Shown in pieces: positions 47,501-56,090 of a stretch of DNA of 64,000 nt. This stretch comes from Undaria pinnatifida (lineage: Eukaryota; Sar; Phaeophyceae; Laminariales; Alariaceae), in assembly GCA_012845835.1 (NCBI GenBank), contig JABAKD010000011.1, positions 11,847,865 to 11,911,864 of the forward strand, written 5' to 3'. Under the pieces are notes generated by a model. That model saw only the letters and a list, made by a program, of their open reading frames with translations. It had not been told where the DNA came from and made no database searches. Position numbers and translations under genes: made by a program. The first letter of the stretch is position 1; each line of letters opens with the position of its first letter.

Positions 47501-50500
47501 AGTTCGGGTAGGAGAAACACACTTGCCAAGGGCCTCCAACTCGGAGAGTTCGGTGACGCTGAACCCGAGAGCGACTGGCCTTTCCGTGAACTGGCAGGGT
47601 GCTTGATGTGGCTTTCCAATCAGACACGTCCGGGTATTGCGAATGCAGTGAGAGCGGTAGCCAAGTACACGAACTCGCCCAGGGAGGTACACCGGGAGAC
47701 ACCGGTTGATATTTTAGAGTATGTTTTTTTCACGAGTGATTTTGGCATTACTCTTCAGAGAGGCAGTGGACTAGAGCTGGTTGCGTATGCGGATGCTGAC
47801 TACGCCAGCACGGCCACTGATCGGAGGTCGGTTTCCAGTCGGCTGGCATGTGCGCAGGGGCATGCGTGTGCTTCTTTTCGAGGACTCAGAAGTGCGTGAC
47901 GCTTTCGACCACCGAGGCCGAGTACGTAGCACTGGCAGACACCACTAAGGAGGCGTTTTTCTTGCGGTATGTTTATTTTCCTGGTCTCGGTTCTGCATGC
48001 ATCGCGGTTTTTGAGGACAACAAGGGGGCAAGGCACCTGGCTCATGACCCGGTGTGCGCGTCGAATTCGAAACACATGGACACTAGGCACCGCTTCCTGC
48101 GAGAGCTTGTATTCAGGGAGAGTTTGAAATTGTTGCCGAAGAGTCTGAGCAGCAACACGCAGACTTCCTGACGAAGGCACTCGCCGGTCCAGTTTTCCGC
48201 TTTCACCGGGATTTTATGAACACTTGATTTTTGAGGGTGGCGAAATATATAATTATTTAGTACACGTTAGTTTCGCTGTTTCTAGAGTTTGATAATGACA
48301 TTTGAGATTTTTCATTTTCACTTTAGCATTGGATCCCAAATGATTTTTTTCCATTTCTAATGACCAAAAACTACGGAGTGGAGGACTCGTTTCTTTGCTG
48401 ATTCCAGGCTCATGAAACAACGATTTTTCTGCGTTCAAACAAAATGACGTCATTATGTTTTGGACTCGGGTATTTCGGAATCCGGATGGTTTAAGACGTG
48501 TGCCAGCGAGGAGGCCGTTCCCTGTTAAGAAACCAAGTTTTGGGACTGCTACCCTAGTACACTCGTTTCAATCATGTTTTCACCAGCCTATGTATATGCC
48601 CGTATGATAACTGTGGTGAAAATCCACTAGGTGCGGCAGCTGAGTGCGGATTGATGTTGGGAGATTTATGCTTTCGAACAGCAATGTGTTTTGGATTCTG
48701 GACTTTGGTTTTCTAACTTTGCTTTTAGAATTTGGGGGCGGCAACGTTTTGGTAAACTACCCAGGGTCAGCCCTGCGTAATCAGTCTATGTTTTTTGTCA
48801 AACCAGCCCATTGGTGAGACCCAGCTGAGCCAAATCGTTTAGTTAATATCCTGCAACGAAGGGTCACGCCCAACTGTTACCGCTTGAGCGGGGTAGGGTT
48901 CACTTGACCGTGCAGTAGATTCTCGAAGGACAGATGAGGATTATGCGTATATTAGCTGGATTTTGGTACTTTAGGCGCGCATGGTACTTTTGGGAGACAA
49001 GTAAATATTTATCAACTTTCGAAATAAATACTTTTCTCGATTACTTTGTCTACTGCTGTAGCTTGACGTTATTTTGTTCTGAATTGGCGCATTTGGAATC
49101 TGAATGGATTTCGGTATGTACCCAGCCGGGAGGCAGTTGTCTAATTCAATAGTGAGTTTTGGGACTGCTATTTTAGCACACTTGTTTGCAGCCCCATTCT
49201 CTGGAGCTGATAACCGTTTCACAAGGGAGGCTGAGTGCTCATTATCGGGCTGGTGTTTGAGTTTTCGGATTTTGGAATTTGGATTTCAGCTTTGATTTTC
49301 GGTTTATGGATTTCGGATTTGATCATTTGGTTTTGGACTTGGGATTTTATAACTTAGGCCTTAGGTTCGCGAAGATTGATGTTGGGTGCTGTCCCTGAAT
49401 TGCGTCTCTAGATTTATGGAGTGCCTTTCAAGGACCATGGTGCTGCAATCTTGCTTGTCACAATAGTACTGGGAGGATATTGATAGACCGTATTTTTCAT
49501 TGAATCGTTTCACCCTGAGGATATGATAATAGTATAGCATCATGCCGTACCATTTACGAAGCAGGGAGGCTGTTTATTGTATGCTTGGGTTTGATACGAA
49601 TATGCATATCATGATGGTTGAGTATAGCATGGGTTTCCAGTGATAGAGTGGCTACATGTTAGCGGGATAACGGTATGGTGGAAATATTCTGGTTCATTGG
49701 TCGCTTTTCTTCCTGGCGAGCGCACTCCACGCTGTGCCTTGGCTAGGAGCAACATAATATATGTGTAGGTCTTTTACTTGTCTTTATACCAGTGACTTCA
49801 CTACCCCAATACTGTTCGCTCAACGGGTAAGCCCTCTACGCTTCGTAGGGATCCACAAACAAGCCCCAAAACTTCAATGGCGAGCGCACTTGAGTCATGC
49901 GGTCGTGCAAATCCCTTGAGGGGCTGCGATGGTGCGATGGGCGCAGAGATTTGGTTGTTCCTCGAAACGGGTCGCTGTAAGGATATTGTCGAATATTGAG
50001 TATTTCTATGGCAAAATTCTTCTTTTGTCTCTAAAAAGAGGAAGCTGCTCATTGGTCCTTTCGGCAATTACTTGGAAAAAACGACAGTTTCCTCTTTTTT
50101 TGAAAAAAAAACTGTACGTAGCATGTCTTACATACTCCCTTACGGGACCTTTTCCCTTAAAGTGCGGACAACAGTCAATAAGGGAGCCCAAGTCCCATAT
50201 ACGGGGCCACTATACAGTCTCCCGCCTAAAAACGCCACACAGACTCCTACAACTTTTGAGAGGGGCCAAATTCGCGAAGGCACGTCGGTCGACCAACTAT
50301 GGTCCCTAAAAAGGGGCCACCTACTCTTACTGTGCTTCGAAAGCGTCGACATTTTTTCACCTGGTAGTAGCCGTAGTCCATGAGGCACATAGTCACCCAT
50401 GGATCACCCGTGCCCACCTGTCCAAGCAGCGCACGTTTCACGTAAGGTTATAATACACGCCGATCGTGTTCTATCGTAGATTAGGTTTTCTCGTGGATAA

Positions 50501-52465
50501 TATTGTATGCACACTGCTTTCGTAGGTGGTACTTTACGAAGAATATGCCTTGCGTACAAAAACATTTGCGTGCTGCATGTAGTGTTTAACGTAGACACGC
50601 GTTATCGCAGGTTACAATGTTTTCACGTAGACATGACGTTTTTCGTCCATTACGCCATGCGTAGATAGTGTTTCGAGTAAAACATGCTGTCTACAGCGTG
50701 CGACTTTCGAATATATAGTACACGGTACACATGCACGTTTTCCGCAATATGTGTTACCAGGTACCAGGTACACGGTAAGCAGAGTCTGATACAAGCTTCC
50801 CCTTTGGGATGCGGTTAGCTTAAGCCCTGGGGGGGGGGGTGCCGCAAGTTGACAAGAAGGAACACAGACAGGGGTTCCTAAAAGCTGTACATACCAGGTT
50901 TAAAAAAAAAAAACTCTTGAAAGCTAACAGAAAAACTAGCTAGTCACTACTTCGTAGCCGCCACCGTAGCCGGGCAAGTCAGGCCGACCAGCCCAAACCA
51001 GATTATAGTTTAGTTCACAAGGGCCCTGCTCGGAATGTGGGTAGCTTGAAATCACGGGGGGTGTCGCAAGCGAGAAGGGGGAGCAACAAGCGTTCCCATA
51101 TACGAACGATACCAGGTAAGAAATTGATTAAGAATTCAAATAAAAAAAAGTCACCGCGCAAGTAACCGGGCAAGACCAGGCCAAACGAGCTTATAGCAAT
51201 ATTTTTATACCTCGCGCAGTCCGATGGGCAGCCAGAGCAAGTCCGGGTCAGCATCCTCCGAAGAAAAGTCCAGCGAGGTTGACGGCACAACCTGCACCTG
51301 GCCCACCTATAAATAATCAAAATAGTAACAGTATAGTAGTGGAAGGCATTTATGGGGAGGGGAGGGGGGTCATACGAAGTACGGTATTGGGCCGGTGTTG
51401 TGGCTTCCTCTTCAACCCATTTATAGAGTAATCAACCCATTTATAGAGTAACTAGTGGTACTCCCGAAATATGCCCGTTGCCGGCCGGTAGGGCGGACAA
51501 CAACAAATTGGTGCTGTATCCTCTGTATTAAGTACTAAAATAACAAAATAATAACAGAGCAGTACGACAGTGCAGCAGTACGTACGGTAGTAAAGGTATC
51601 ATCCTCTGAATGTAAGTACTAAAAAAACAAAATAATAACAGGGCAGAAGTACGGCAGGGCAGCAGTACGTACGGTAGTAAAGGACAGAGGAGTGCAGCAG
51701 TGGGGACGGTGGTACTGCCAAGCACCCAGTGGGAGGCCGGTATTGCAGAAACAAAAAAAAGGTTCATCTCCCACAGGACGAAAAAAGACTTCCACGTACG
51801 GAACGGCCCACCCACCCACCACGGACGACGCAGTGCACCCTCCACCCACCCACCGACCAACCCTTTACTACATACAGCAGAACAGCAGTGCAGCAGTACG
51901 TACATCAGAATAACAGCAGTGCAGCAGTACGTACATCAGAATAACAGCAGTGCAGCAGTACGTACATCAGAATAACAGCAGTGCAGCAGTACGTACAGCA
52001 GTAGACCTGGTACGCGGGGCGCAGTTAGTTGGTCGGTTCTTGAGGACTTTGTATGAAACAGGAAACAGACGGGGGGGGGTTCATTTTTTTGACGATACTC
52101 GGCCATCTCGGGGAGCGGGCGAGCCGCCGTCCACCACCCACCCACCACCCACCATGCACCCACGAACCTACCCAGGACAGCAGAACAGCAGTGCAGCAGT
52201 ACGTAGAGCAATACACCTGAAGCAGTACGTAGAGCAATATACCTGACAGGCGAGCAGCAGCCGATTTGTTGGTTACAATGCTCTCGGGCTGGGCGGGATT
52301 CGCCACTGTTAGGCCAAGCGAAAAGCGCTCGCGTTGCCGACTCTGCGCACGGCGAGCGGCGACGGCTGCACGCTGCTGTGATTGGTCCTGGTGTTGTTGT
52401 GCTTGCTGTTGACGCAGGCGCGCTTGTCGTCTCGTGCCCATGGCTCTGTCCATGGCTCTGCCCAT
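30858..52465 (-). CDS. P-loop sulfotransferase-like protein, at least 7 exons
   Basis: Exons in transcription order: 52465-52217 (end uncertain), 51306-51211, 40118-39972, 38903-38767, 38075-37460 (end uncertain), 35946-35833, 30974-30858. As modelled it has 1476 nt (491 aa). The nucleotide-binding loop YHETRCGSTLVANMLAS (exon 3) and FVFRDPVEVMVS (exon 5) are the 5'-phosphosulfate and 3'-phosphate binding motifs of the sulfotransferase fold. HHHLYFKFQNSK, LVVDYANLPEAV and ASPYIVKAS fit the core of a poorly characterised eukaryotic branch of this family. The substrate cannot be read from sequence. Exon 5 carries about 130 residues of Gly/Ala/Ser-rich insert. The usual Tyr-Ser-Lys segment between exons 6 and 7 is missing, so a further exon may lie at 31-35.8 kb. 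The 11.1 kb intron 2 holds a copia remnant. Confidence 0.75.
30998..31410. repeat. GGGGTGGGGTACGGTA-type minisatellite
   Basis: Irregular tandem units of GGGTGGGGTAC, TTAAAGGGTGGGG and AATAGGGGTGGGG upstream (on the minus strand) of the last sulfotransferase exon. One unit (31110-31160) still resembles that exon's acceptor region. Confidence 0.7.
31436..31690 (-). repeat. tRNA-derived SINE-like element, copy A
   Basis: On the minus strand it begins near GTGGGCTCAAGTCTCACC (a degenerate pol III B box), then ATGCTCGTACTCGTGGGGAC, TTGACGAGCGGAAAGC, CGAGAGCGTGAGTTAGCC, GCGCGATAAAAA, GTGACCACGACTTGTCCAGA. The same blocks in the same order make up 62765-63050 on the plus strand. Confidence 0.7.
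32240..32610. repeat. ~60-bp tandem repeat, six copies
   Basis: Units of CATTCAACCATGGC.CAAG.GAACA and AACAAACAACGAACAT followed by ACAAAATCAAGAATGA, with small length changes from copy to copy. Confidence 0.85.
32795..33050. repeat. GTTAAT/GTTAAC hexamer array
   Basis: About 40 hexamers alternating between GTTAAT and the palindrome GTTAAC. Asn/Val-rich frames here are artefacts. Confidence 0.95.
33480..33920. repeat. Direct repeat pair next to the recombinase fragment
   Basis: GAGCGCTGCCGCAGATCATTC and following bases (AATGGATTGGATGAGGCCT) at about 33835-33885 repeat 33488-33535. It may be part of the same mobile element as the recombinase fragment at 34034-34288. Confidence 0.6.
34034..34288 (-). 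pseudogene. Tyrosine recombinase C-terminal fragment (DIRS/Crypton-type)
   Basis: An open stretch of 84 residues ends in a stop. HSTVKSFRVGGSVSKSLTG, AVDEIMKIGGWMTERIGKY and CIGST follow the C-terminal catalytic core of eukaryotic tyrosine recombinases: the HxxR box here reads KSFR, the Trp of GGW sits at the second catalytic His/Trp position, and KYCIG holds the expected nucleophile Tyr. The family is recognised by pattern only. His to Lys in the box and the loss of everything upstream argue for a dead copy. It lies in the last intron of the sulfotransferase gene on the same strand. Confidence 0.6.
34718..34782. repeat. Short dispersed repeat, copy 1
   Basis: CAAAGATGAGTATCGACCC..A, TTAGTCGAACTCACAGC and ACGTT recur at 60222-60288, in the same orientation. 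Confidence 0.6.
35108..35178. repeat. ACT trinucleotide run
   Basis: An uninterrupted ACT/TAC run of about 50 bases within 35130-35178. Confidence 0.9.
35385..35545. repeat. CAATACTA and CAA tandem repeats
   Basis: About nine copies of CAATACTACAAT lead into a run of CAA triplets at 35492-35540. Confidence 0.9.
35565..35765. repeat. GGGTC/GACCC foldback repeat, copy 3
   Basis: About 13 perfect GGGTC pentamers at 35615-35690, then GGTTTTCAAATCTCGCGGGT, ending ACCCATGAAACACCCTGAAAAA. The same terminal sequence closes the copy at 59935-60168. Confidence 0.75.
35833..35946 (-). CDS. Sulfotransferase-like exon 6
   Basis: Minus-strand acceptor TTGCTCTGAAG|GCG and donor GACGAG|GTGTGT, phase 0 on both sides, 38 codons: AQKSYPAKALVVDYANLPEA and VPEFVFPEHFGMGAELDE. 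The VDY.NLP and HFG elements are typical of the family's C-terminal half. Several broken copies of its start follow at 36083-36925. Confidence 0.82.
36083..36925 (-). pseudogene. Cluster of decayed copies of exon 6 and its acceptor
   Basis: Four to five degenerate copies at about 36083-36175, 36245-36345, 36465-36530, 36580-36690 and 36840-36920. Each has the minus-strand series TTGTGTTTTGTT, GCAGTTGATGTGC, TGTTTGCCCTGAATGCGGAG, and most continue with AGAGCTA..CC..AAGGCTTTGGTCGTGGAC. Stops (AGCTAA in two copies) and frameshifts break them. A G-rich tract and a piece of the C-tailed repeat (GGTGTACTCAAATCATG) travel with two of them. Confidence 0.7.
37120..37470. repeat. ~40-bp minisatellite at the exon 5 boundary
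   Basis: About nine units of AGCCAATCAGCGCATTCTAC and GCTCATGTTCCTTCACCCTT with variants. On the minus strand every unit contains GTAGAATG, and the first one supplies the modelled exon 5 donor (AGC|GTAGAA). Confidence 0.85.
37460..38075 (-). CDS. Sulfotransferase-like exon 5
   Basis: Minus-strand acceptor GCCTCCAG|GTAC, phase 2 in. It encodes YINEISEAFPDVPWVFVFRD, PVEVMVSNLKSLAGAPCVR, then about 130 low-complexity Gly/Arg/Glu/Ala residues and RRLPAAQARQPAALTMSMS. RDPVEV..S is the 3'-phosphate-binding motif. The donor AGC|GTAGAA at 37459 keeps phase 0 with exon 6 but lies inside a minisatellite and is weak; the 3' edge is uncertain. Confidence 0.75.
38111..38205 (-). repeat. Fragment of the C-tailed dispersed repeat
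   Basis: Minus strand: GGTGCTCCGTCTCGAAAGGG, ATGCGTGGTCAATGGTTGAA, CACAAAATGAGTACGCC plus a C-rich run. It sits in intron 4, just upstream of exon 5. Confidence 0.7.
38767..38903 (-). CDS. Sulfotransferase-like exon 4
   Basis: Minus-strand acceptor ATGGCGACAG|ACG and donor AACTCCAA|GTGAGC, phase 0 in and phase 2 out. It encodes TLRECYADGCDRATMISVFR, NTMALMGRRRNNEQHHHLY and FKFQNSK. The LMGR and HLYFKFQ elements link the P-loop to the RDP motif in this family. Confidence 0.85.
39575..39955. repeat. AGTGCCGGTT dispersed repeat and 18-bp array
   Basis: A copy of the 30125 repeat (39575-39690) is followed by about 12 tandem units of ATGGAGGCAACCGGCACT to 39950. It ends about 20 bases from the exon 3 donor. 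Confidence 0.8.
39972..40118 (-). CDS. Sulfotransferase-like exon 3, P-loop
   Basis: Minus-strand acceptor GTTATTTTCAG|CAA and donor ACACAG|GTGAAA, phase 0 on both sides, 49 codons. QSIKDQGREPLPPKGFVYHE, TRCGSTLVANMLASLPPSRV, FSESKPPTQ. RCGSTL is the phosphosulfate-binding loop; SESKP corresponds to the L-SE-P segment that follows it in relatives. Confidence 0.88.
40880..41700. repeat. CATCAGCATGGGCATAAGAA minisatellite
   Basis: About 40 irregular units of AACATCAGC, ATGGGCATAA and AAGAACATC. Two embedded copies of TGGATTTTCTCT.AAA..GAAATCCGGCA occur at 40916 and 42003. It lies in intron 2 of the sulfotransferase gene. Confidence 0.85.
41832..42085. repeat. GGGTC/GACCC foldback repeat, copy 4
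   Basis: Diverged copy with GACGGGTCATGACCGGGCCC, GGGTCGGG and GATCCGACCCGTC. The unit TGGATTTTCTCTCAAAGGCG is inserted near its end. Confidence 0.55.
43237..43425 (+). repeat. LTR-like direct repeat, left copy
   Basis: About 190 bases shared with 49568-49757: GATTGTATGCTTGG, GGCTTCCAGTGATGGGGTGG, ATGGTGGAAATATTCTGGTT, CTTCCTGGCGAGCGCACTCC, ACGCTGTGCCTTG. Same orientation as the copia pol remnant, 6.3 kb apart, so the pair are candidate LTRs. The exact ends are not clear. Bases 43428-43525 are also related to 56962-57055. Confidence 0.55.
43585..45093. repeat. Three successive tandem duplication pairs
   Basis: Pair 1 is 43590-43705 / 43785-43900 (GCATCAGTTTA..AT.TATCCTGTAAGTCGTA). Pair 2 is 43943-44157 / 44197-44410 (GCTTTAGGTCGCATAAA, GGTGATATCACCTGTCTGGT). 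Pair 3 is 44646-44882 / 44896-45093 (ATAGTGACTTGTGTGGG, GTGGGACTCTGAGGTCACCA). Each is a dimer of a different 200-250 base unit. No coding content is visible. Confidence 0.85.
47040..48235 (+). pseudogene. Ty1/copia retrotransposon pol remnant (RT end and RNase H)
   Basis: Plus-strand segment 47447-48235: RELAGCLMWLSNQTRPGIAN, GLELVAYADADYAS, DRRSVSS, then after a frameshift near 47850-47880 LSTTEAEYVALADTTKEAFF, FEDNKGARHLAHDP, HMDTRHRFLRE. These are the copia RT C-terminus and RNase H (Asp of ADADYA, Glu of TEAEY, Asp of EDNKGA). Bases 47253-47400 carry the same RNase H segment in reverse orientation. Integrase and the main RT are not found. Frameshift, inversion and loss of domains show it is dead. 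Confidence 0.85.
49568..49757 (+). repeat. LTR-like direct repeat, right copy
   Basis: Partner of 43237-43425, about 80% similar by eye. It lies 1.3 kb after the copia RNase H, the expected place for a 3' LTR. No TG...CA ends or target duplication could be fixed. Confidence 0.55.
51211..51306 (-). CDS. Sulfotransferase-like exon 2
   Basis: Minus-strand acceptor TGATTATTTATAG|GTG and donor CGCGAG|GTATAA, phase 0 on both sides, 32 codons: VGQVQVVPSTSLDFSSEDAD, PDLLWLPIGLRE. It reads straight into QSIKDQGREP of exon 3 across an 11.1 kb intron. The support is splice sites, phase and plausible continuity, not a recognised motif. Confidence 0.6.
51540..52000. repeat. CAGCAGTACGTAC tandem repeats
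   Basis: Two arrays: units of about 100 bases at 51540-51690 (AATAACAG.GCAG.AGTACG) and four 31-base units GCAGCAGTACGTACATCAGA plus ATAACAGCAGT at 51885-52000. Related TACGTAGAGCAATA units at 52195-52245 touch the exon 1 donor region. Confidence 0.85.
52217..52465 (-). CDS. Sulfotransferase-like candidate first exon
   Basis: ATG at 52465 on the minus strand: MGRAMDRAMGTRRQARLRQQ, a Gln/Arg-rich helix and RERFSLGLTVANPAQPESIV. Three donors are possible: ATT|GTAACC (phase 0), TCAG|GTATAT at 52243 (phase 1) and CTTCAG|GTGTAT at 52217 (phase 0, used here because exon 2 needs phase 0). CTATATTAAA lies 31 bases upstream, and no better start is visible. The link to exon 2 is inferred. Confidence 0.4.
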
Positions 52466-53489
52466 GGCTCAAGTGGCCGAAAAGCAATTCGAAAGTTTAA
52501 TATAGTTGGAGTTCGAAAAAAGAAATATAGCGGGCAGCGACGAAGAAAAAGCGGGGGGGGGGCAAGCGAGCCGTCCCCGGGAATGCGATTTCCACGCTCC
52601 CCCCTCGCCGAGGTGGGGCACCGACGCCCGTTCTTTCGCCGGCACGCCGTAGTGCTGCTGTGCGGATGGGACGTGGCGGCACAGCAAGGCCGCCGGAGGC
52701 CGAGTGGAGCTCGGGAGTCGCCGCTTTTTTGGAGGGGTGTTATATAACCAAGATATTTCAAAGATCCAAAAAAACGTCACGACCACCTTAGCGTATTATA
52801 TAATAAGGATGTGGACAGAAACACGACACACGCCTCCAAGACAAACGCAAAAACTCACCAAAAATTTGATCTCACTGCCAATAGCATCTCAGCAGTTTGA
52901 TTGACGACAAAAACACACTGCGTGAAGGTACCGAAGGTTTCAACTCAAAACACGTACAAAATACCTGGTATCTTAAATAACCGCACCTACGGTTTGGGGT
53001 ACAGATCACTCAGGAATAATGTGGAATAACCGTTGCAATAGTAAAACATGAACCCTCCTGGGACTTGAGGAGAAAAAACGGTCGAGGTTAAATGACGAAA
53101 CAGCTGAGGTAGGGCTGGTCACTTCACCGTTCTAACCGCAACCCGAGGAGTCGTGCGAAAAGCTTGCAGCATATCGGTTTGCTCGCCATCCTATAGCGCG
53201 CTCGCACTACTAGTAGACCGCTGTCACGGAAACAGAAGGATACGCCAGGTAGCGCTGGATTGCGAAGGAAAGCGAGTCAAAATGATGCAGGACACGTACT
53301 TCGTATCAAAATACGTGGAGGAAGCGCGGCGAGCTCAAGCATCATTTTTGTCCATCCGCCGGAGGAAAAACACAAGGGGTGCATCCCATTCATTTCTCAT
53401 TTTAATGGTCACCTTTTTCTGGGTCCCCAAAATGGTAAATACTGCATGTAAACACCTCTCAACCAGTACCGTATTACACGCAAGACAAC

Positions 53490-54010
53490 ACAACCCTTGG
53501 GATGAATCACGTAGGATAGACAACACACCTCCTCAGGTGACCTTCGTAGGGTAACACACCCCCTGGGGAGAAAAGCGAGAATACGATCGATAGCACACCC
53601 CCTGACGTGAATAAGGTAGGGTAACACACCCCGTGGGTCCAATTGCGTAAGGTAACACACCCCCTGGGGTTAATAACGTAGGGTAACACACACCTGGGGT
53701 GAATGACGTAGGATAGATAACACACCCCCCGGGGGGTGATTTGCGTCGGGTAACACACCCCCTGGAGTGAAATTACATAAGGTAACACCCCCCCTGGGGT
53801 GACTAACGTAGGATAGATAACACACCTCCTGAGGTGAACAACGTAGGGTAACACACCCCCTGGGGTGAATTGCGAAAATAGATAACACACCCCCTACGCT
53901 GAATTACGTCGGGTATCACACCCCCAGGGGAGAATAGCGTAGGATAAATAACACACCCCCTGAGCTGAATTACGGAGGGTAACACACCCCCTGAGGTGGA
54001 CTTTACTAGC
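53490..54010. repeat. ~33-bp hairpin minisatellite
   Basis: About 15 units of TAGGGTAACACACCCCCTGG plus GGTGAATTACG. Each unit contains the inverted repeat CACCCC/GGGGTG around CT. Minus-strand frames repeat GGVLPYVI / RGCVTLRY and are not genes. Confidence 0.9.
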
Positions 54011-54281
54011 ATACCCCCCGCGATGAATTTTAGAGTCGAATTTCTCCAAAACGAGGGCGGCACACCCGACCAAAATGGGCAAGCTTGGGGCAGATCTCGT
54101 CGAAATCATTCCATAAGACACATCGCTCGGCGTGTGTTCTCTCTCCGCTGTCGACAAAACCAGATTGTAGCCCATCAGTTGGGGGTGTGCTATCTCCCGT
54201 GATATATGGTATTAAGTACAACAACTACTCGGAGATGAATGACAATACGCGATCATGCACTAGGATTGAAGAGAAACTCAC

Positions 54282-54579
54282 CTTTAACGAGAAGATCTCT
54301 TCTGCGCCCTGTCCACCTCCCCCCGCACCCCCCTCCTTCCCCTTCCCACCCCCATCCCCCGCAGGAATAACGCCCTTCCCTTCAGCCGCCTCCCCATTCT
54401 TTCCGGCCGAGGATGCTTCGCCCCCAATCCCTTCCCCATTAACGCCTCTATTATCCCCTCCCTTAAGGTCGCTTGTCCCAGTGGAGTCTGGTGGTAAGTC
54501 TAATGCAGGTACGGCAACGACGGAAGCGCTGTTAGCTCCCCCCGTCCCTCGGGCCGCCCTTGCGATAGCCCATATCGTG
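54282..54579 (-). CDS. Possible exon of an unidentified gene
   Basis: Minus strand: acceptor TTTCCCGCTTTACCCTATCAG and perfect donor AAAG|GTGAGT enclose 298 bases (phase 2 in, phase 0 out) open throughout: TIWAIARAARGTGG, SASVVAVPALDLPPDSTGTS, then Gly/Glu/Lys-rich residues ending EEIFSLK. No family is recognised and no partner exons are found. It may be an upstream gene or chance in purine-rich DNA. Confidence 0.3.
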
Positions 54580-54714
54580 CTGATAGGGTAAAGCGGGAAA
54601 TGGCGGAGGAGGGGGGGGGGGGCGCGGAGGCGGGCGGAGGGGGGGGAAGGGGGGACGGGAGGGCGGGGGAGGGTAGGGATCGAGGTGAGGTAGTGTAGTG
54701 GATACCGGTCATGG

Positions 54715-54905
54715 TTACCGTCTAGAGGGGTGTACTAAATTCTTATACGGCCAGTATTTCTCAAGACTATTGACCCTCACACCCCTACAATGCCGGGACG
54801 GAGCATGTCGGCTTTTCACTGACCAGGCACACATCGCTTGCGCCAAGCGCGAAGCGCCGTTAGGTGTTCGGCGAAGTCGCATGAATAGTGTAGGGCGCGG
54901 GGGGG
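54715..54905 (-). repeat. C-tailed dispersed repeat, minus-strand copy
   Basis: Minus strand: TTCATGCGACTTCGCCGAAC, ACCTAACGGCGCTTCGCGCT, GTGTGCCTGGTCAGTGAAAA, CATGCTCCGTCCCGGCATTG, ending TTAGTACACCCC. It lacks the 5' third of the full-length copies. Confidence 0.75.
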
Positions 54906-55969
54906 GGATGAGTCGAAGAGTAGTGGATATCGATCGTTGGTACCGAGAGGTTAGTCACTTTCGTCAGTGACGCTCGGAAAAGTATGGGCCGCGGGAAAGG
55001 GCGAGACTGGTCCATGTCAATTCCATACTACTCCGTAAAGCAAGTGCCAGGTACTGCGCTACTGCTGTACGAAAGTCATTAATAGTCTACAGCAGGACCG
55101 ATCGGGGGAGGAAAGAGCACATCTACACCTATTGGGCTGCACATGGCACCTACCGCCCGACGGACGCTACTGGTGTACACATAGCGCTGTTAGTAGACGA
55201 AGCGGTCTTGGTAAGCGCGCACTTCGGAAGCTATGATATAGATAGTGCCCGTGTTTGCTGGACACATTTGCATTTTGACGACAGTGCACAGCAGCAGCCG
55301 CGCACACTTAAGTGTTGAATCTAGAAAGACTGCTATGCCGAAAGTACAAAGTTACAACAGTGGCCGTCGTAGTGTCGATGACGAGAAGCAGCAATGGTTG
55401 AAGCAGTGCCAACAGCTGTTGGCGGTGATGCGGGGCGTGTTGGTGTGTCCACAAAGGCACATTATTATTTTATTTTGTTTTATTAGCCATCACTTTTACT
55501 CTCCGGCTCAACTCATAACAGGCGCGTGCTACAACATCACATGATTAATACGACACAATACGCCGTAGGATACTGCTGTGATGACATCTTGATAAAATAA
55601 TGTATTTTGCCAATGTGAAAGCAAGCCTGCTTCGCCGCTACGTTTTCCCAGCACTGCGGTCTCACAGCACCGCCACCAACAAGCAAAAGAGTAGTTGCAC
55701 CAAAATACCAAATCGGTATATATCATACCACGCACTGCTACTTACCAGATACCTGGCACCAGGCAGAAATTATCGTGGCCGTGCGAACATTGCACACCAG
55801 GCAAAGAGGCCGCCGTAGTACCGGTACTATTGCTAAATACTGGCACCTACTACCTGTTGCAGCACCAGGTATGATAGATGATAGCACCACGTGCGTTCCT
55901 TCACCTCTGCCACATCGATGGGAGGTATTGGATGTGGCCTTCGGGATATATACAGTGGGGTTCCCGATA

Positions 55970-56090
55970 GTGCCCGTGAGACAATACTCTTTACAGTGGG
56001 GGGTCTCCCGATAGTGCCGGTTAAATAGTGCCACTGCTCTCTACAGTGCCGGCGAAATCGCTTGACAGGACACGACCGGAACTTCCTATA
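55970..56090. repeat. AGTGCCGGTT dispersed repeat, short copy
   Basis: GATAGTGCCGGTTAAATAGTGCC and CGGCGAAATCGCTTGACAGG correspond to the core of the copies at 30125 and 39575. Confidence 0.6.

Noticed and set aside
54030-54224. Short minus-strand frame ending FGRVCRPRFGEIRL
   Set aside because: Considered as a terminal exon after 54282-54579, but the phase does not fit (the required frame stops after 13 codons) and no family is recognised.
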